This document shows, in pieces, positions 25,201 to 35,265 of a DNA stretch of 64,000 bases. Source of the stretch: Rhodococcus yunnanensis NBRC 103083 (lineage in GTDB: Bacteria > Actinomycetota > Actinomycetes > Mycobacteriales > Mycobacteriaceae). Under the pieces are notes generated by a model. The model saw only the letters and a list, made by a program, of their open reading frames with translations, was not told the origin of the DNA and did not search any database. The stretch is taken from NCBI RefSeq assembly GCF_001895005.1, contig NZ_BCXH01000014.1, positions 121,000-184,999 of the forward strand. The letters are read 5' to 3'. How positions within the stretch are numbered: the stretch's first letter is position 1; each line of letters begins with the position of its first letter. The position numbers and the translations under genes are program-made.

Positions 25201-26271
25201 TCAGCTCCGATATTCGGTGGGGATCTTGTCATCGAGGATGTGCTCGAAACGGCGGTCGAACAGGGTCTCGGCGTCGAACGAGTCCACGAACCCCGCCGAG
25301 GACAGCAGGTCGATGTTCTTCTGCTGCCAGTCGATCGCCTCGTCCCAGGTGGTCGGGTAGATGGGACGATTGGCGAGATCGATGACCGCCCGCGCGTCGT
25401 TCGGTGTGAGATTCTGCGTACCGACGTAGAACTTCTCTGCCCAGGTATCCGGGTTCTCCCAGATCCAGATGTTGGCGCGCGCCCAGATAGGGATGTACGA
25501 CGCCAAAGCTGCTGCCTTGTCGGCATTTTCGAGCACCGTGGTCGGTGCCCACAGTATGCTGAGCAGATCCACCACGTCCGTGGTGATCACCTTCGCGCCG
25601 TCGGCGGCGTACTGCTCGAGGTACTTCGGTACCTGCGAGTTTCCGAGCACCGCGATGTCCACCTGCCCGGACTGCAGAGCCGTCAGGAACTGATTGCTCG
25701 TCAGATTGGTCAACGTGACATCCGACTGGTCGATCCCGGCTTCCTCCAGCGCCCGAAGCAGAACCGTGCCCTGCGCCTGGCCCTGGGAGAACGCCAGCTT
25801 CTTTCCGGCGAAGTCCGCGACGGTGGAGATGTCGGAACCGGGCTTGGTCGCGAAGGCGTAGTTGGGGGTTCGGGTCAGCTGGACCGCAACGATCCGTGCG
25901 TCCAGCCCCTGGTACTCGGCCTGGATCGGGGGTAGGCCCGCGTTGTTACCGACGTCGAGCGAGTCGGCGCGGAAGGCATTGATGATGTCGGGTCCCGCGC
26001 CGATGTTCGGCCATTCGGGTACCTGGAATTTCAGTTCGTTTCGCAGTCCGGACAGCTCCAGTGCCAGGGTCAACGATCCTTGGTAGGCCGCGATCTTCAA
26101 TGCGGTGTCGGGTGGGAAGTCGGTCGGAAGTGTCGCGTCGTCGGACAGTGCAGGCCCTGAGTTCGCGGTGCCTGCACATGCCGCGAGACCCAGTGCGGCG
26201 ACACCACCGAACAAGCCCTTGAGTAGCAGACGTCTGTCGACGGTGGCCGTGGTGAGGGTGGAGAGAGGCAC
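25201..26271 (-). CDS. ABC transporter substrate-binding lipoprotein (aliphatic sulfonate/NMT1-like)
   Basis: A 356-residue exported binding protein. The N-terminus has RRLLLKGLFGG followed by a hydrophobic stretch and the lipobox LAAC, so it is probably a lipoprotein, perhaps Tat-exported through the RR pair. The mature part shows the SsuA/NMT1-like pattern (LKIAAYQGS, DVGNNAGLPPIQA, DFAGKKLAFSQGQAQG, VDIAVLGNSQVPKYLEQY). The GTG at 26271 has AAGGA nearby and gives the normal signal peptide. It is the first gene of the four-gene import-oxidation operon. Confidence 0.9.
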   Translation of the reverse strand: MPLSTLTTATVDRRLLLKGLFGGVAALGLAACAGTANSGPALSDDATLPTDFPPDTALKIAAYQGSLTLALELSGLRNELKFQVPEWPNIGAGPDIINAFRADSLDVGNNAGLPPIQAEYQGLDARIVAVQLTRTPNYAFATKPGSDISTVADFAGKKLAFSQGQAQGTVLLRALEEAGIDQSDVTLTNLTSNQFLTALQSGQVDIAVLGNSQVPKYLEQYAADGAKVITTDVVDLLSILWAPTTVLENADKAAALASYIPIWARANIWIWENPDTWAEKFYVGTQNLTPNDARAVIDLANRPIYPTTWDEAIDWQQKNIDLLSSAGFVDSFDAETLFDRRFEHILDDKIPTEYRS

Positions 26272-26575
26272 GAGAGTTTCCTTCGGGTGGTATCCGAGCG
26301 CGACGTCACCGCCGAAACAATCGTCGAACCGGGAAGGTGCCCGAGTCGAACCGATGTTCGGCTGTCGCGCGAATCGAAAGTGAGGTGACGAACCTGTGTC
26401 AGTCAGACAGTACGACAACAGAACTCGGCCACGCGGTGCGATCCGGCGGCCGACGTGGTCTGTGTGGTGGTCACCGATTCATTGTGTCGGTCGGTTCGAG
26501 GATCGGTCAACATTGCGTCCTATCGAATTAAGTCCGCGCAGGTGAACTGACGTGCCCCAGAGACCGGGCGAGGTG
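26272..26575. other. Non-coding gap holding the promoter of the sulfonate-type operon
   Basis: About 300 bp between the binding-protein start and the ROK gene stop, both on the minus strand. I see no convincing gene, terminator hairpin or known riboswitch motif. It must contain the operon promoter, but no hexamers stand out. Confidence 0.5.
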
Positions 26576-27757
26576 TCACAGGGCCGGGGCGAGCTGCCCG
26601 GTGAGCTGTTCGAGTGGGTCCCGGTACAGCTTTCCCAACATCGAGGCGCCGCCTGCAACAGGCAGCAGTCGCCCGTGAAAGCTGCTCGGCAGCACGCTGT
26701 CGACGACGTCGCGACGGCCGTAGGACGACTCGGCCACACCCGCACGCACCGCGTCCAGGCACTCCGGCAGCACGTGCATTCCGGGATCGCAGACTATGAA
26801 CACCTCGGGATTGAGGATGTCGAGCAGACTTCCCGACACCAGGCCGACACGATACGACCTGTCCACGAGAAGCTGTGTGGCGGAAGGGTTTCCCGATTCG
26901 GCAGCGGCGAGCAATACACCGAAATCGGGGACCTCGATGATTCCTCGGCGAACCGCGTCGCGCACGAGCACGCGCTCGGAGAGTGTGGCCTGGAAGCATC
27001 CGGTACGTCCGCACGAACAGTGTTCGGTGCTGTGCTCGATCGGCATGTGCGCTACCGCGCCGGCCGCGGAACCGGGGCCTGCGTGCACCAGACCGTCGGT
27101 GGCGAAGGCTGCATCGATGACGTTGCCGACGAACAGTTGCACGACGCTGCGTCGAGCACGCGGTTCACCGAACAGGCATTCGGCGTCGACGAGGGCACGC
27201 ACGTGCGAGTCGACGTGGACGTCGAACCCGGTGCGATGCTCGAGCAGCTCACGCACCGCGACGCCGTTCCAACACGTGAGCGGATGTTCGACGACGATGC
27301 CGCGGTCGGGGTCGACCCAGCCGCCGACCGCGAATCCGATGCCCAGCACCCGCGAGGCGCGGTCGGCGGTCAACTCGGTCATGAGCTCCACCGCGACGTC
27401 GAGGACCGTGTTGGGCGGCTGCCCGCGATGCGCGTGTCGATCGGTCGCGATCACTCGACCGCGAAGATCGACGAGTGAGACGGTGATGTGGGTGAGGGAC
27501 AGATGAATGCCGCACACCATCGGCTCGTCCGCGATGTCGATCGGCACGTGCGGCCGACCCATCCGACGAGACCCGACGGCGACGACGGTGGGTCTCTCCC
27601 GCAGGAGCCCTCGGTCGATCAACCTGTTGCTCGTCGTGGTGACCGTGGCGGGAGAAAGCCCGGTCAGACGCGCGATGGTGCTTCGGGCGATCGGTCCGTG
27701 ATCGAGCACCGTGCGCAGGACTGTCGCAGGGCTGCCGCCAGCTCTGATCGTCGTCAT
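26576..27757 (-). CDS. ROK-family transcriptional regulator
   Basis: A 393-residue NagC/XylR-type repressor. An N-terminal winged HTH (ATVLRTVLDHG, STIARLTGLSPATVTTTSNRL, about 8-55) precedes a ROK sugar-kinase-like domain with the zinc motif C-G-R-T-G-C-F (SCGRTGCFQA) and an altered glycine/DG loop at VGNVIDAAFATDGLVHAG. The ATG at 27757 gives the standard length. It is divergent from the type III glutamine synthetase across 190 bp and upstream of the sulfonate-type operon on the same strand. Either may be its target. The ligand is probably a sugar or amino sugar. Confidence 0.88.
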   Translation of the reverse strand: MTTIRAGGSPATVLRTVLDHGPIARSTIARLTGLSPATVTTTSNRLIDRGLLRERPTVVAVGSRRMGRPHVPIDIADEPMVCGIHLSLTHITVSLVDLRGRVIATDRHAHRGQPPNTVLDVAVELMTELTADRASRVLGIGFAVGGWVDPDRGIVVEHPLTCWNGVAVRELLEHRTGFDVHVDSHVRALVDAECLFGEPRARRSVVQLFVGNVIDAAFATDGLVHAGPGSAAGAVAHMPIEHSTEHCSCGRTGCFQATLSERVLVRDAVRRGIIEVPDFGVLLAAAESGNPSATQLLVDRSYRVGLVSGSLLDILNPEVFIVCDPGMHVLPECLDAVRAGVAESSYGRRDVVDSVLPSSFHGRLLPVAGGASMLGKLYRDPLEQLTGQLAPAL

Positions 27758-27947
27758 CGGGATCACGTTAGGCCGCGCCGACTGTGAAGAGAAGATAAAC
27801 GATCCGCGTGATCGGATGTCCGGCACCGGGCCGATTCGCCACGTGCTCGATACCGTCACGAAACATGACCGGCACACCGCGTTCGTACAGTTCGTTGGTT
27901 GGCTCCGCGAACAAGCAGTGGAGCCCGAGGCCGAGGGGTAGAAGCGT

Positions 27948-30125
27948 ATGAGTGGAAATGCCGTTCGTCTGCAGGCGATCAAGGACGTCGAGGCCTATGT
28001 GCCCCCCGCGGTCAGCTACTCGGGCGGCGAGAAGCCAGGCGAGATCTTCGGGGAGAACGTGTTCAGCAAGGTCGTCATGCAGAAGCGCCTGCCGAAGTCG
28101 GTCTACAAGTCGGTGATCGCGACCATCGAGAAGGGCAAGAAGCTCGATCCCCTGGTCGCCGACGCGGTGGCGTCGGCGATGAAGGACTGGGCGCTCGAGA
28201 AGGGTGCGACGCACTACGCGCACGTCTTCTACCCGCTCACCGGTCTGACCGCCGAGAAGCACGACAGCTTCTTCGACCCCGTCGGTGACGGCAGCGCGCT
28301 CGCCGAATTCGCAGGCAAGACGCTCATCCAGGGCGAGCCCGACGCGTCGAGCTTCCCCAACGGCGGCCTGCGCAACACGTTCGAGGCGCGCGGCTACACG
28401 GGCTGGGACGTCACGAGCCCGGCGTACGTGCTCGAGAACCCGAACGGCAACACGCTGTGCATCCCGACGGTGTTCGTGTCGATGACCGGTGAGGCGCTCG
28501 ATCACAAGACACCGCTACTGCGCTCGCAGCAGGCGATGGGCGGGCACGCCGAGCGGATACTGAAGCTCTTCGGACACGAGAACATCGAGAATATCGTCTC
28601 GTTCTGCGGCCCGGAGCAGGAGTACTTCCTCGTCGACCGGCACTTCTTCCTCGCTCGCCCCGATCTGCTCAACGCCGGACGAACGCTGTTCGGCTCGAAG
28701 CCCCCGAAGGGCCAGGAGTTCGACGACCACTACTTCGGTGCGATCCCCGAGCGTGTGCTCGGGTTCATGATGGACACCGAGCGCGAGCTGTTCAAGCTGG
28801 GCATTCCGGCGAAGACCCGGCACAACGAGGTCGCGCCAGGGCAGTTCGAGATCGCGCCGATGTTCGAGCGTGGCAACATCGCGGCCGACCACCAGCAGCT
28901 GCTGATGACGACGTTCAAGACGATCGCCAAGAAGCACGGCATGGAATGTCTGTTTCACGAGAAACCGTTCGACGGCGTCAACGGATCCGGCAAGCACGTC
29001 AACTTCTCGCTCGGTAACTCCGAGCTAGGGTCGTTGTTGGTGCCGGGCGACAATCCACACGACAACGCGCAGTTCCTCGTCTTCTGTGCCGCCGTCATTC
29101 GCGCGGTCCACAAATACGGCGGCCTGCTGCGCGCATCGGTGGCGTCGGCGACCAACGATCACCGCCTCGGTGCCAACGAAGCTCCACCTGCGATCATCTC
29201 GATCTTCCTCGGCGATCAGCTGGCCGATGTGTTCGATCAGATCGCCAAGGGCGCGGCGACGTCCTCGAAGGGCAAGGGCACCATGATGATCGGCGCCGAC
29301 ACCCTTCCGGTGCTGCCGACCGACCCGGGCGACCGTAACCGAACCTCTCCATTCGCCTTCACCGGCAACCGCTTCGAGTTCCGCGCCCCCGGTTCGATGC
29401 AGACCGTCAACGGACCGATGGTCACGATCAACACCATCATGGCCGAGGCGCTCGACTACATGGCCACGAGCCTCGAGACCGCCGTCGCCGACGGCACCGA
29501 TTTCGATACGGCCGTGCAGAATCTGCTGACCGAGATCATCACCGAGCACGGTGCTGTGGTGTTCAACGGCGACGGGTACTCCGACAACTGGCAGATCGAG
29601 GCCGAGTCACGAGGCCTTCCGAACCTGCGTACCACGCTCGACGCGCTGCCTGAGCTCATCACCGAGTCCTCGATGGAACTGTTCGAGAAGTACAAGGTCT
29701 TCAACCACCGAGAGATGCACTCCCGCTACGAGATCGGACTCGAGCAGTACGCGCTGACGGTCTTCGTCGAGGCCAGGTTGACGCTGGAGATGGGGCAGAC
29801 CTCCATCCTCCCGGCCGCGGTTCGGTACCAGACGGAGTTGGCGCAGAATGTCGCGGCGCTCAAGGCAGCGGGTGTCGATGCGGACATGTCGGAACTGCAG
29901 GCGGTGTCCGAACCGCTGGCAGCGCTGAAGTCCGCCTTGGCGGCGCTCAAGGCTGCACTCGAGAGCGATCCGGGCGGCGAGGCTCTCGACGAGGCCACGC
30001 ACGCCAAGGACGCGTTGTTGCCCGCGATGGCCGCGGTTCGTTCGGCGTCCGACGTCCTCGAGGGCATGGTCGCCGACGACCTCTGGCCGCTCCCGACGTA
30101 CCAGGAAATGCTCTACATCCTCTGA
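27948..30125 (+). CDS. glnN: Glutamine synthetase type III (GlnN family)
   Basis: A 725-residue glutamine synthetase of the large GSIII class, ligating ammonium to glutamate with ATP. The N-terminal [24 protein letters not shown] and the motif [21 protein letters not shown] (each split by many conserved residues), [17 protein letters not shown]-like [27 protein letters not shown] (ATP site) and [20 protein letters not shown] are diagnostic. The C-terminal helical region with [13 protein letters not shown] is also typical. It has a single-gene transcript ending in a strong hairpin (30134-30160). GSIII is uncommon in actinobacteria compared with GSI. Confidence 0.95.
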   Translation: MSGNAVRLQAIKDVEAYVPPAVSYSGGEKPGEIFGENVFSKVVMQKRLPKSVYKSVIATIEKGKKLDPLVADAVASAMKDWALEKGATHYAHVFYPLTGLTAEKHDSFFDPVGDGSALAEFAGKTLIQGEPDASSFPNGGLRNTFEARGYTGWDVTSPAYVLENPNGNTLCIPTVFVSMTGEALDHKTPLLRSQQAMGGHAERILKLFGHENIENIVSFCGPEQEYFLVDRHFFLARPDLLNAGRTLFGSKPPKGQEFDDHYFGAIPERVLGFMMDTERELFKLGIPAKTRHNEVAPGQFEIAPMFERGNIAADHQQLLMTTFKTIAKKHGMECLFHEKPFDGVNGSGKHVNFSLGNSELGSLLVPGDNPHDNAQFLVFCAAVIRAVHKYGGLLRASVASATNDHRLGANEAPPAIISIFLGDQLADVFDQIAKGAATSSKGKGTMMIGADTLPVLPTDPGDRNRTSPFAFTGNRFEFRAPGSMQTVNGPMVTINTIMAEALDYMATSLETAVADGTDFDTAVQNLLTEIITEHGAVVFNGDGYSDNWQIEAESRGLPNLRTTLDALPELITESSMELFEKYKVFNHREMHSRYEIGLEQYALTVFVEARLTLEMGQTSILPAAVRYQTELAQNVAALKAAGVDADMSELQAVSEPLAALKSALAALKAALESDPGGEALDEATHAKDALLPAMAAVRSASDVLEGMVADDLWPLPTYQEMLYIL

Positions 30126-30133
30126 CAGGCCCC

Positions 30134-30160
30134 GGCGCGGCCGTACATCTCGGCCGCGCC
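30134..30160. terminator. Bidirectional hairpin terminator between glnN and tctA
   Basis: GGCGCGGCCG (30134-30143) pairs perfectly with CGGCCGCGCC (30151-30160) around a 7-base loop, in the 41-bp gap between two convergent genes. There is no T-tract, as often in actinobacteria. Confidence 0.85.
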
Positions 30161-30166
30161 GTCCTG

Positions 30167-31672
30167 CTAGAAGTCCACCTTCGACCGCGCGCGTATCTTG
30201 CTGACGATCGTGAAGACGATGGCGAGGGTGATCAGCGAGTACAACACGATCGTGATCGTGCTGCCGACGAGTATGGATGGGTCGCCTTCGCTGACGGCCA
30301 GTGCGCGTCGTAGTGAATCCTCGGCCAACGGACCGAGGATGACGGCGATCAAGACCGGCGCGAGTGGAATGCCGTAGCGCCGCATCATGAATCCGAGAAT
30401 GCCGAGTCCGAGCATGAACATCAGGTCGACGATCGATGCGCTCGTGGCGTAGACGCCCAGGGCTGCGAACACCGAGATGCCCGCGTAGAGATAGTTCTTG
30501 GGGATCTTCAGCAGCTTCGCCCACAGCGGTGCGAACGGAAGATTGAGGATCAGCAGCACGATCATCGCGACGAACAGGCTGGCGAGCAACGCCCAGACGA
30601 TGTCTCCGCTGCGTTCGAACAGCAACGGTCCCGGCTGCATCCCGTACTGCTGGAAGGCGGCAAGAAGGATGGCCGCCGTGGCCGACGTGGGCAGGCCGAG
30701 GGCGAGCAACGCTCCCATCGCGGTTCCTGCAGTGGCGTTACCGGCAGCCTCGGGTCCGGCGACGCCCTTGATCGCACCCTTGCCGAACATCGGGTTCTTG
30801 CTGCGACGGTCGAGCCTGCGCTCGGCGCCGTATGCCAGGAAGCTCGGTACTTCGGCACCGCCCGCCGGGATGACGCCGAACGGCACACCGAACGCGGTGC
30901 CGCGCAGCCACGCCGGTAGTGCCTCGCGGAACTCGGTGCGGCTCAGGAACGGGCGTCCCTCGGAGACGATGAGCGAGTTGTCCTCCGGCCGTCCGATCCT
31001 CGATGCGACGTGGATGACCTCGCCGAGTGCGAGCATCGCCACGGTGATGACGACGATGTGGATGCCGTCGAACATCGCCGGGACGTCGAAGGTGAACCGT
31101 GATGCGCCGGATGGACCGTCGATGCCGATGACGGCGAGCGTCAGGCCGATCAGCAGCGCGGTCAGACCCTTGAGCGCCGAGTCCGACACCACCGCGGAGG
31201 TCGCGATGAACGCGAAGACCGCGAGGGCGAAGTACTCGGCCGGACCGAAGTTCGTTGCGAGCGAGGCCAATGTCGGTGCGAAGAACACGACCAACGTCGT
31301 CGCGACGATGCCGCCGATGAAGGCGCCGATGGCCGACGTCGCCAGTGCTTGCGGAGCCCGGCCGTTCTTGGCCATCCGGTGGCCCTCGAATGTTCCTGCG
31401 ATCGCAGTGCTGTTTCCCGGGGTGTTCATCAGGATGCCCGCGATCGAATCACCGAACAGCCCACCGAAGTAGACACCCGCGAACATGATCAGCGCGGCAG
31501 TCGGGTCGAGCGTGAAGGTGACCGGAAGAAGCAGAGCGACGGCCATGGCGGAACCGAGACCGGGTAGCACCCCGACCGCGGTACCGAGGATGGCGCCGAC
31601 GAGAACCCAGACCAGGTTCATCGGCGTCAGCGCAGTACCGAACCCGTCGACGAGGTTGTTCAGCGAGTCCAT
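30167..31672 (-). CDS. tctA: Tripartite tricarboxylate transporter, large membrane subunit TctA
   Basis: A 501-residue membrane protein with about 11-12 helices. Diagnostic TctA segments are GVLPGLGSAMAVALLLP, MFAGVYFGGLFGDSIAGIL, LMNTPGNSTAIAGTFEG and GVIPAGGAEVPSFLAYGAER. It forms the transport channel for a tricarboxylate or similar acid delivered by TctC, driven by an ion gradient. The ATG at 31672 overlaps the tctB TGA by one base. It is the last gene of tctCBA and converges on glnN. Confidence 0.95.
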   Translation of the reverse strand: MDSLNNLVDGFGTALTPMNLVWVLVGAILGTAVGVLPGLGSAMAVALLLPVTFTLDPTAALIMFAGVYFGGLFGDSIAGILMNTPGNSTAIAGTFEGHRMAKNGRAPQALATSAIGAFIGGIVATTLVVFFAPTLASLATNFGPAEYFALAVFAFIATSAVVSDSALKGLTALLIGLTLAVIGIDGPSGASRFTFDVPAMFDGIHIVVITVAMLALGEVIHVASRIGRPEDNSLIVSEGRPFLSRTEFREALPAWLRGTAFGVPFGVIPAGGAEVPSFLAYGAERRLDRRSKNPMFGKGAIKGVAGPEAAGNATAGTAMGALLALGLPTSATAAILLAAFQQYGMQPGPLLFERSGDIVWALLASLFVAMIVLLILNLPFAPLWAKLLKIPKNYLYAGISVFAALGVYATSASIVDLMFMLGLGILGFMMRRYGIPLAPVLIAVILGPLAEDSLRRALAVSEGDPSILVGSTITIVLYSLITLAIVFTIVSKIRARSKVDF

Positions 31673-32193
31673 CAGAAGACCGCCGCGAGCAGCCCACCGG
31701 GCAGCGTGAGACCGAGACCGGCGGAGAACGCGATCTGTACCGCCGAGGACATCAGCAGGGCAATGGCACCGTCGAACACGTAACGCCGCGAACCCAATCC
31801 GACCGAGACACCCCAGAACAGCAGGGCGCCTGCGAGAACCCAACCGAGTGGGTCGAGCAGAGCGATGAACAGTGCGACGGCACCGACCGTGATGCCGAGG
31901 GTGCGCCAGTTGCTCACCGTGCCGGTCATCGGTTCACCGGCGTCGTCGACCCCTCGATCCACGACGTCGGGTCGGAGCACGAGCTGCACGGCGACGAGCA
32001 GTGCAACGACGAAGCAGCCGCCGGCGACGATGGACGGAAAAACTTGTGGCCCAGGTGACGTCGCGGTCGCAGGTACGTCCATGGTGACCGTTCCGTATAC
32101 CAGGAACACGCCGAGCGCGACGAGAAGCGCGGGAACGACGAGGCCGCTGCGGCCAGTCCAGAACGTCCTGCTGACCGAGGTATCGGTACTCAT
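31672..32193 (-). CDS. tctB: Tripartite tricarboxylate transporter, small membrane subunit TctB
   Basis: A 173-residue membrane protein with four predicted helices and the TctB-type periplasmic loop (TSPGPQVFPSIVAGG). It partners TctA. Start ATG 32193 overlaps the tctC stop (ATGA), and its stop overlaps the tctA start (TGATG), so the three subunits are translationally coupled. Confidence 0.9.
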   Translation of the reverse strand: MSTDTSVSRTFWTGRSGLVVPALLVALGVFLVYGTVTMDVPATATSPGPQVFPSIVAGGCFVVALLVAVQLVLRPDVVDRGVDDAGEPMTGTVSNWRTLGITVGAVALFIALLDPLGWVLAGALLFWGVSVGLGSRRYVFDGAIALLMSSAVQIAFSAGLGLTLPGGLLAAVF

Positions 32194-33197
32194 ACCAGTC
32201 CCAACTCTCGGAGTATGTCGGTGATGCGGGTCTGCTCGACGTCCAGGAACTCACCGAACTCGTCCCCGGTCTGGAATGCCACCTTCCAGCGGTTCCGCTC
32301 GACGGCGGTCGCCCACTGTTCGGTGTCCTGCATTTCGGTCGCGATCGCGATGAGTGTGTCCCTGTCCTCGTCGGAGATGCCGGGAGGTGCGACGATGCCG
32401 CGCCAGTTCACCAGGTCCACGTCGTAACCGAGTTCGACGAAGGTGGGGACGTCGATGCCGTCGACGGGTTCGGGCGCCGCGACGGCGAGTGCACGCACGT
32501 TGCCTGCCTCGATCTGATCGCGGAAGTCGTTGTACCCGCTGACCGCGACGCCGACCGTGTTGGAGAGCAGCGACGTGAGCACCTCACCACCGCCCGAGTA
32601 GGCGATGTAATTGATGGCCGCGGGATCGATGCCTGCCTCCTGGGCGAGTTGGCCCGCGACGATGTGGTCGATACCGCCGAGCGATCCGCCGCCGATGGGC
32701 AACCCGCCCGGGTTCGCCCGCCACGCCGCGATCATGTCCTCCACGTTCTCGTAGGGGGAGTCCTTGGGAACGACGAACACCTCGAAGTCCTCGGCGAACT
32801 TCGCGATCGGCACGGTGTCGGCAAGGGTGGTCGCGGAATCGTTGATGGCGATGCCGCCGAGCATCACGGTTCCGGTCACCATGACCGTCGTCGATTGCCC
32901 TGCGAGGCTTTCGAGTTGGCTCAATCCGATGGTTCCGCCCGCGCCCGGCACGTTGACGACCTGTGCATTGTTGACGATGCCGTCGCTTCGCAGTGCCTGT
33001 TGTGCCTCGCGTGCGACGAGGTCCCAGCCGCCGCCTGCGGCCGCGGGGGCGATCATCGTCAGCTTCGCGCGAGCATCGGAACCGCTTCCGCTCCGGCTCG
33101 CGTCGAGACCGGCCACTGTCACGGCCGCCGCGACGGCAACAGCCAACAGCGCCGTGGACAGTGTGGGCGATTTCCCGGTGTGCGATTTCCTGGTCAC
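32190..33197 (-). CDS. tctC: Tripartite tricarboxylate transporter substrate-binding protein TctC
   Basis: A 335-residue extracytoplasmic binding protein. A signal/anchor segment (TLSTALLAVAVAAAVTVAGL) precedes the Bug/TctC fold with APAAAGGGWDLVAREAQQAL, VVNVPGAGGTIGLSQL and VNWRGIVAPPGIS. No lipobox cysteine is seen, so it may be membrane-anchored or secreted. The start is GTG at 33197. It is the first gene of tctCBA and is divergent from the UspA gene at 33309. Confidence 0.92.
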   Translation of the reverse strand: MTRKSHTGKSPTLSTALLAVAVAAAVTVAGLDASRSGSGSDARAKLTMIAPAAAGGGWDLVAREAQQALRSDGIVNNAQVVNVPGAGGTIGLSQLESLAGQSTTVMVTGTVMLGGIAINDSATTLADTVPIAKFAEDFEVFVVPKDSPYENVEDMIAAWRANPGGLPIGGGSLGGIDHIVAGQLAQEAGIDPAAINYIAYSGGGEVLTSLLSNTVGVAVSGYNDFRDQIEAGNVRALAVAAPEPVDGIDVPTFVELGYDVDLVNWRGIVAPPGISDEDRDTLIAIATEMQDTEQWATAVERNRWKVAFQTGDEFGEFLDVEQTRITDILRELGLV

Positions 33198-33308
33198 TGC
33201 GCAGGCTCCGCGCGCGTTCGACCTCTGGTGTGATGTGTCACACCACGAGAGTAGATAGGCTCTGTCCCATTAGTCCAATTCACGAAGATCGTCCCGATCG
33301 GAGCCAGT

Positions 33309-33722
33309 ATGTCGGTAGCTGTTGTAGTAAGTGAGTCACCGGAAGGCCGTGAGGCACTCGTCCGGGCTGTCGAGGAGGCGGAACTACGAGGCCTCGGGCT
33401 CACCGTCCTGTTGGTTGTGCCCGAGGCGTCGGTGTCCGAAGAAGACCGTGCGGCAACGACTTCCGCGACACAGCAGATTCTGTCCGGCCGTGGACTGGCC
33501 GACGCCTCGTTCTCGATTCGAGTCGAACCGGACGCGGGAGATCCCGCAGGCGCCATCGTCGATCTCGTCGCGGACGTCGGCGCGAGCCTGCTGGTGATCG
33601 GATCGAAGCGTCGATCCGCGGTCGGCAAGTTCTTGATGGGGAGCACCGTGCAACGTGTTCTGTTGGACAGTGCTGTTCCGGTTCTGGTGGTGAAAGCTCC
33701 CCAGGAATCGGCGACCCGCTAG
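33309..33722 (+). CDS. Universal stress protein A domain protein
   Basis: A 137-residue single UspA domain. The ATP-binding C-terminus has GSKRRSAVGKFLMGSTVQRVLLDSAVPVLVV, with the G-x2-G-x9-G(S/T)-type loop in a variant form. It likely acts in stress adaptation. GGAG lies five bases before the ATG. It is divergent from tctC and closely resembles the UspA gene at 56689, which also lies next to carboxylate transport genes (compare SRHRSAVGKFLMG there). Confidence 0.88.
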   Translation: MSVAVVVSESPEGREALVRAVEEAELRGLGLTVLLVVPEASVSEEDRAATTSATQQILSGRGLADASFSIRVEPDAGDPAGAIVDLVADVGASLLVIGSKRRSAVGKFLMGSTVQRVLLDSAVPVLVVKAPQESATR

Positions 33723-33852
33723 AATCGGACATCTCGGTATCGTCGAGGACGTCAGCCCCACCCACAAGCAGAGGATTCATGGACAGCGATAAACCCGGGC
33801 CGGACACGGCTCCCCGCACTACGAAAACTACGTGCGAGGCGGTGTCCGGCGA

Positions 33853-35265
33853 ATGAGCGTGATTCTCACCCTCTTGCTCGGCTTCCTCGTCGTCTTCCTG
33901 ATCACTGTGGTCACCGGCTATTTCGTGGCTCAGGAATTCGCATACATGACCGTGGACCGCTCCCGGCTGAAGGCTCGCGCCGAAGCCGGCGACGCAGGTG
34001 CCCGGCGTACTCTGCAGGTCACCAAGCGCACGTCCTTCATGCTGTCCGGTGCACAGCTCGGTATCACCGTGACCGGTCTGCTCGTCGGTTACGTGGCCGA
34101 ACCACTGATCGGACAGTCGCTCGGCACCATTCTCGGCGGAGTGGGAGTTCCCACCGCAGTCGGTGTCGGCGTCGGTGCCGTGCTGGCGTTGCTGTTCTCC
34201 ACCTTCGTGCAGATGTTGTTCGGTGAGTTGTTCCCCAAGAACTTCGCCATCGCGCGTCCCGAACCCGTCGCCCGCTGGTTGTCGTTGTCGACCACCATCT
34301 ACCTCAAACTGTTCGGTTGGCTCATCACCATTTTCGATCACGCCTCGAATCTGCTGCTCAAAGCGCTGAAGATCGAGCCGGTGCACGACGTCGAGCATTC
34401 GGCGACACCGCGTGACCTCGAACATATCGTGGCCGAATCCAAGGATTCGGGGGATCTGCCCGACGAGCTGTCCGACCTGCTCGATCGTATTCTCGACTTT
34501 CCGACCCGCACGGTCGAGCACGCGATGATTCCGCGGTCCCGTACTGCAACGGTGCGCGCGAGCGATACCTTGGCGAGCGTCAGTTCGCTGATGGGGCAAG
34601 AGCATTCACGCTATCCGGTCTTGGACGACGACGACGGGATCGTCGGAGTGGTGCATCTGCTGGACATTCTTGCGATCACGGACCGTCCGGATGCCGAGAT
34701 TCGTGAGTTCGTCCGTCCCGCATTGATACTTCCCGAGACCCAGACTCTGCCCGACGCCGTCGGCGAGCTTCGCTCCTCGAAGAATCAACTCGCCTGTGTG
34801 ATAGACGAATACGGCGGAATGACCGGCGTCATCACGATCGAGGACCTCTCGGAGGAACTCGTCGGCGAGATCACCGACGAGCACGACCGCGGCGTCGTCG
34901 ATCCCACTCCCGTCGTTGCCGAGGACGGAACCTGGACCATGGGCGGGGAGGTCCACATCGACGAGGTGGAACGGTCGATCGACCACGATCTGCCCGCCGG
35001 TGACTACGAGACCATCGCAGGTCTTGTCATCGCCCATCACGGTTCACTGCCTAGTGTCGGCACGAGCATCGAGGTCGCACTTCCGGCGGATTCGGCCGAT
35101 CTGGTGAACGACGACGACGAGGTGCCCGAGAGATTCGTGATGCTCGACGTGCTCGAGATCGACAACTACGTTCCATCCCTGGTTCGACTCGAACTCGGTG
35201 TCCGCGCGCACGGTGCGTCCGAGCGCGACGCCGCAGACGAGCGAGAAACGGACAATCACCGATGA
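33853..35265 (+). CDS. CNNM/CorC-type membrane protein (DUF21-CBS-CorC_HlyC), first of pair
   Basis: A 470-residue membrane protein. The N-terminal DUF21 domain has about four helices (TGYFVAQEFAYMTVDRSRL, LFGELFPKNFAIA). It is followed by a CBS pair (HAMIPRSRTATV; RYPVLDDDDGIVGVVHLLD; CVIDEYGGMTGVITIEDL) and a C-terminal CorC/HlyC transporter-associated domain (GDYETIAGLVIAHHGSLP). Family members take part in Mg2+/Co2+ homeostasis or efflux. It overlaps the second gene of the pair by four bases. Confidence 0.9.
   Translation: MSVILTLLLGFLVVFLITVVTGYFVAQEFAYMTVDRSRLKARAEAGDAGARRTLQVTKRTSFMLSGAQLGITVTGLLVGYVAEPLIGQSLGTILGGVGVPTAVGVGVGAVLALLFSTFVQMLFGELFPKNFAIARPEPVARWLSLSTTIYLKLFGWLITIFDHASNLLLKALKIEPVHDVEHSATPRDLEHIVAESKDSGDLPDELSDLLDRILDFPTRTVEHAMIPRSRTATVRASDTLASVSSLMGQEHSRYPVLDDDDGIVGVVHLLDILAITDRPDAEIREFVRPALILPETQTLPDAVGELRSSKNQLACVIDEYGGMTGVITIEDLSEELVGEITDEHDRGVVDPTPVVAEDGTWTMGGEVHIDEVERSIDHDLPAGDYETIAGLVIAHHGSLPSVGTSIEVALPADSADLVNDDDEVPERFVMLDVLEIDNYVPSLVRLELGVRAHGASERDAADERETDNHR

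Noticed and set aside
26272..26575. Possible riboswitch before the sulfonate-type operon
   Set aside because: No SAM or other riboswitch core motif could be matched by eye; the region only shows weak, short inverted repeats.
27850..27880. GTCACGAAAC resembling a GlnR site upstream of glnN
   Set aside because: GlnR sites need about six bases between the two elements; here they are adjacent, so the match is not meaningful.
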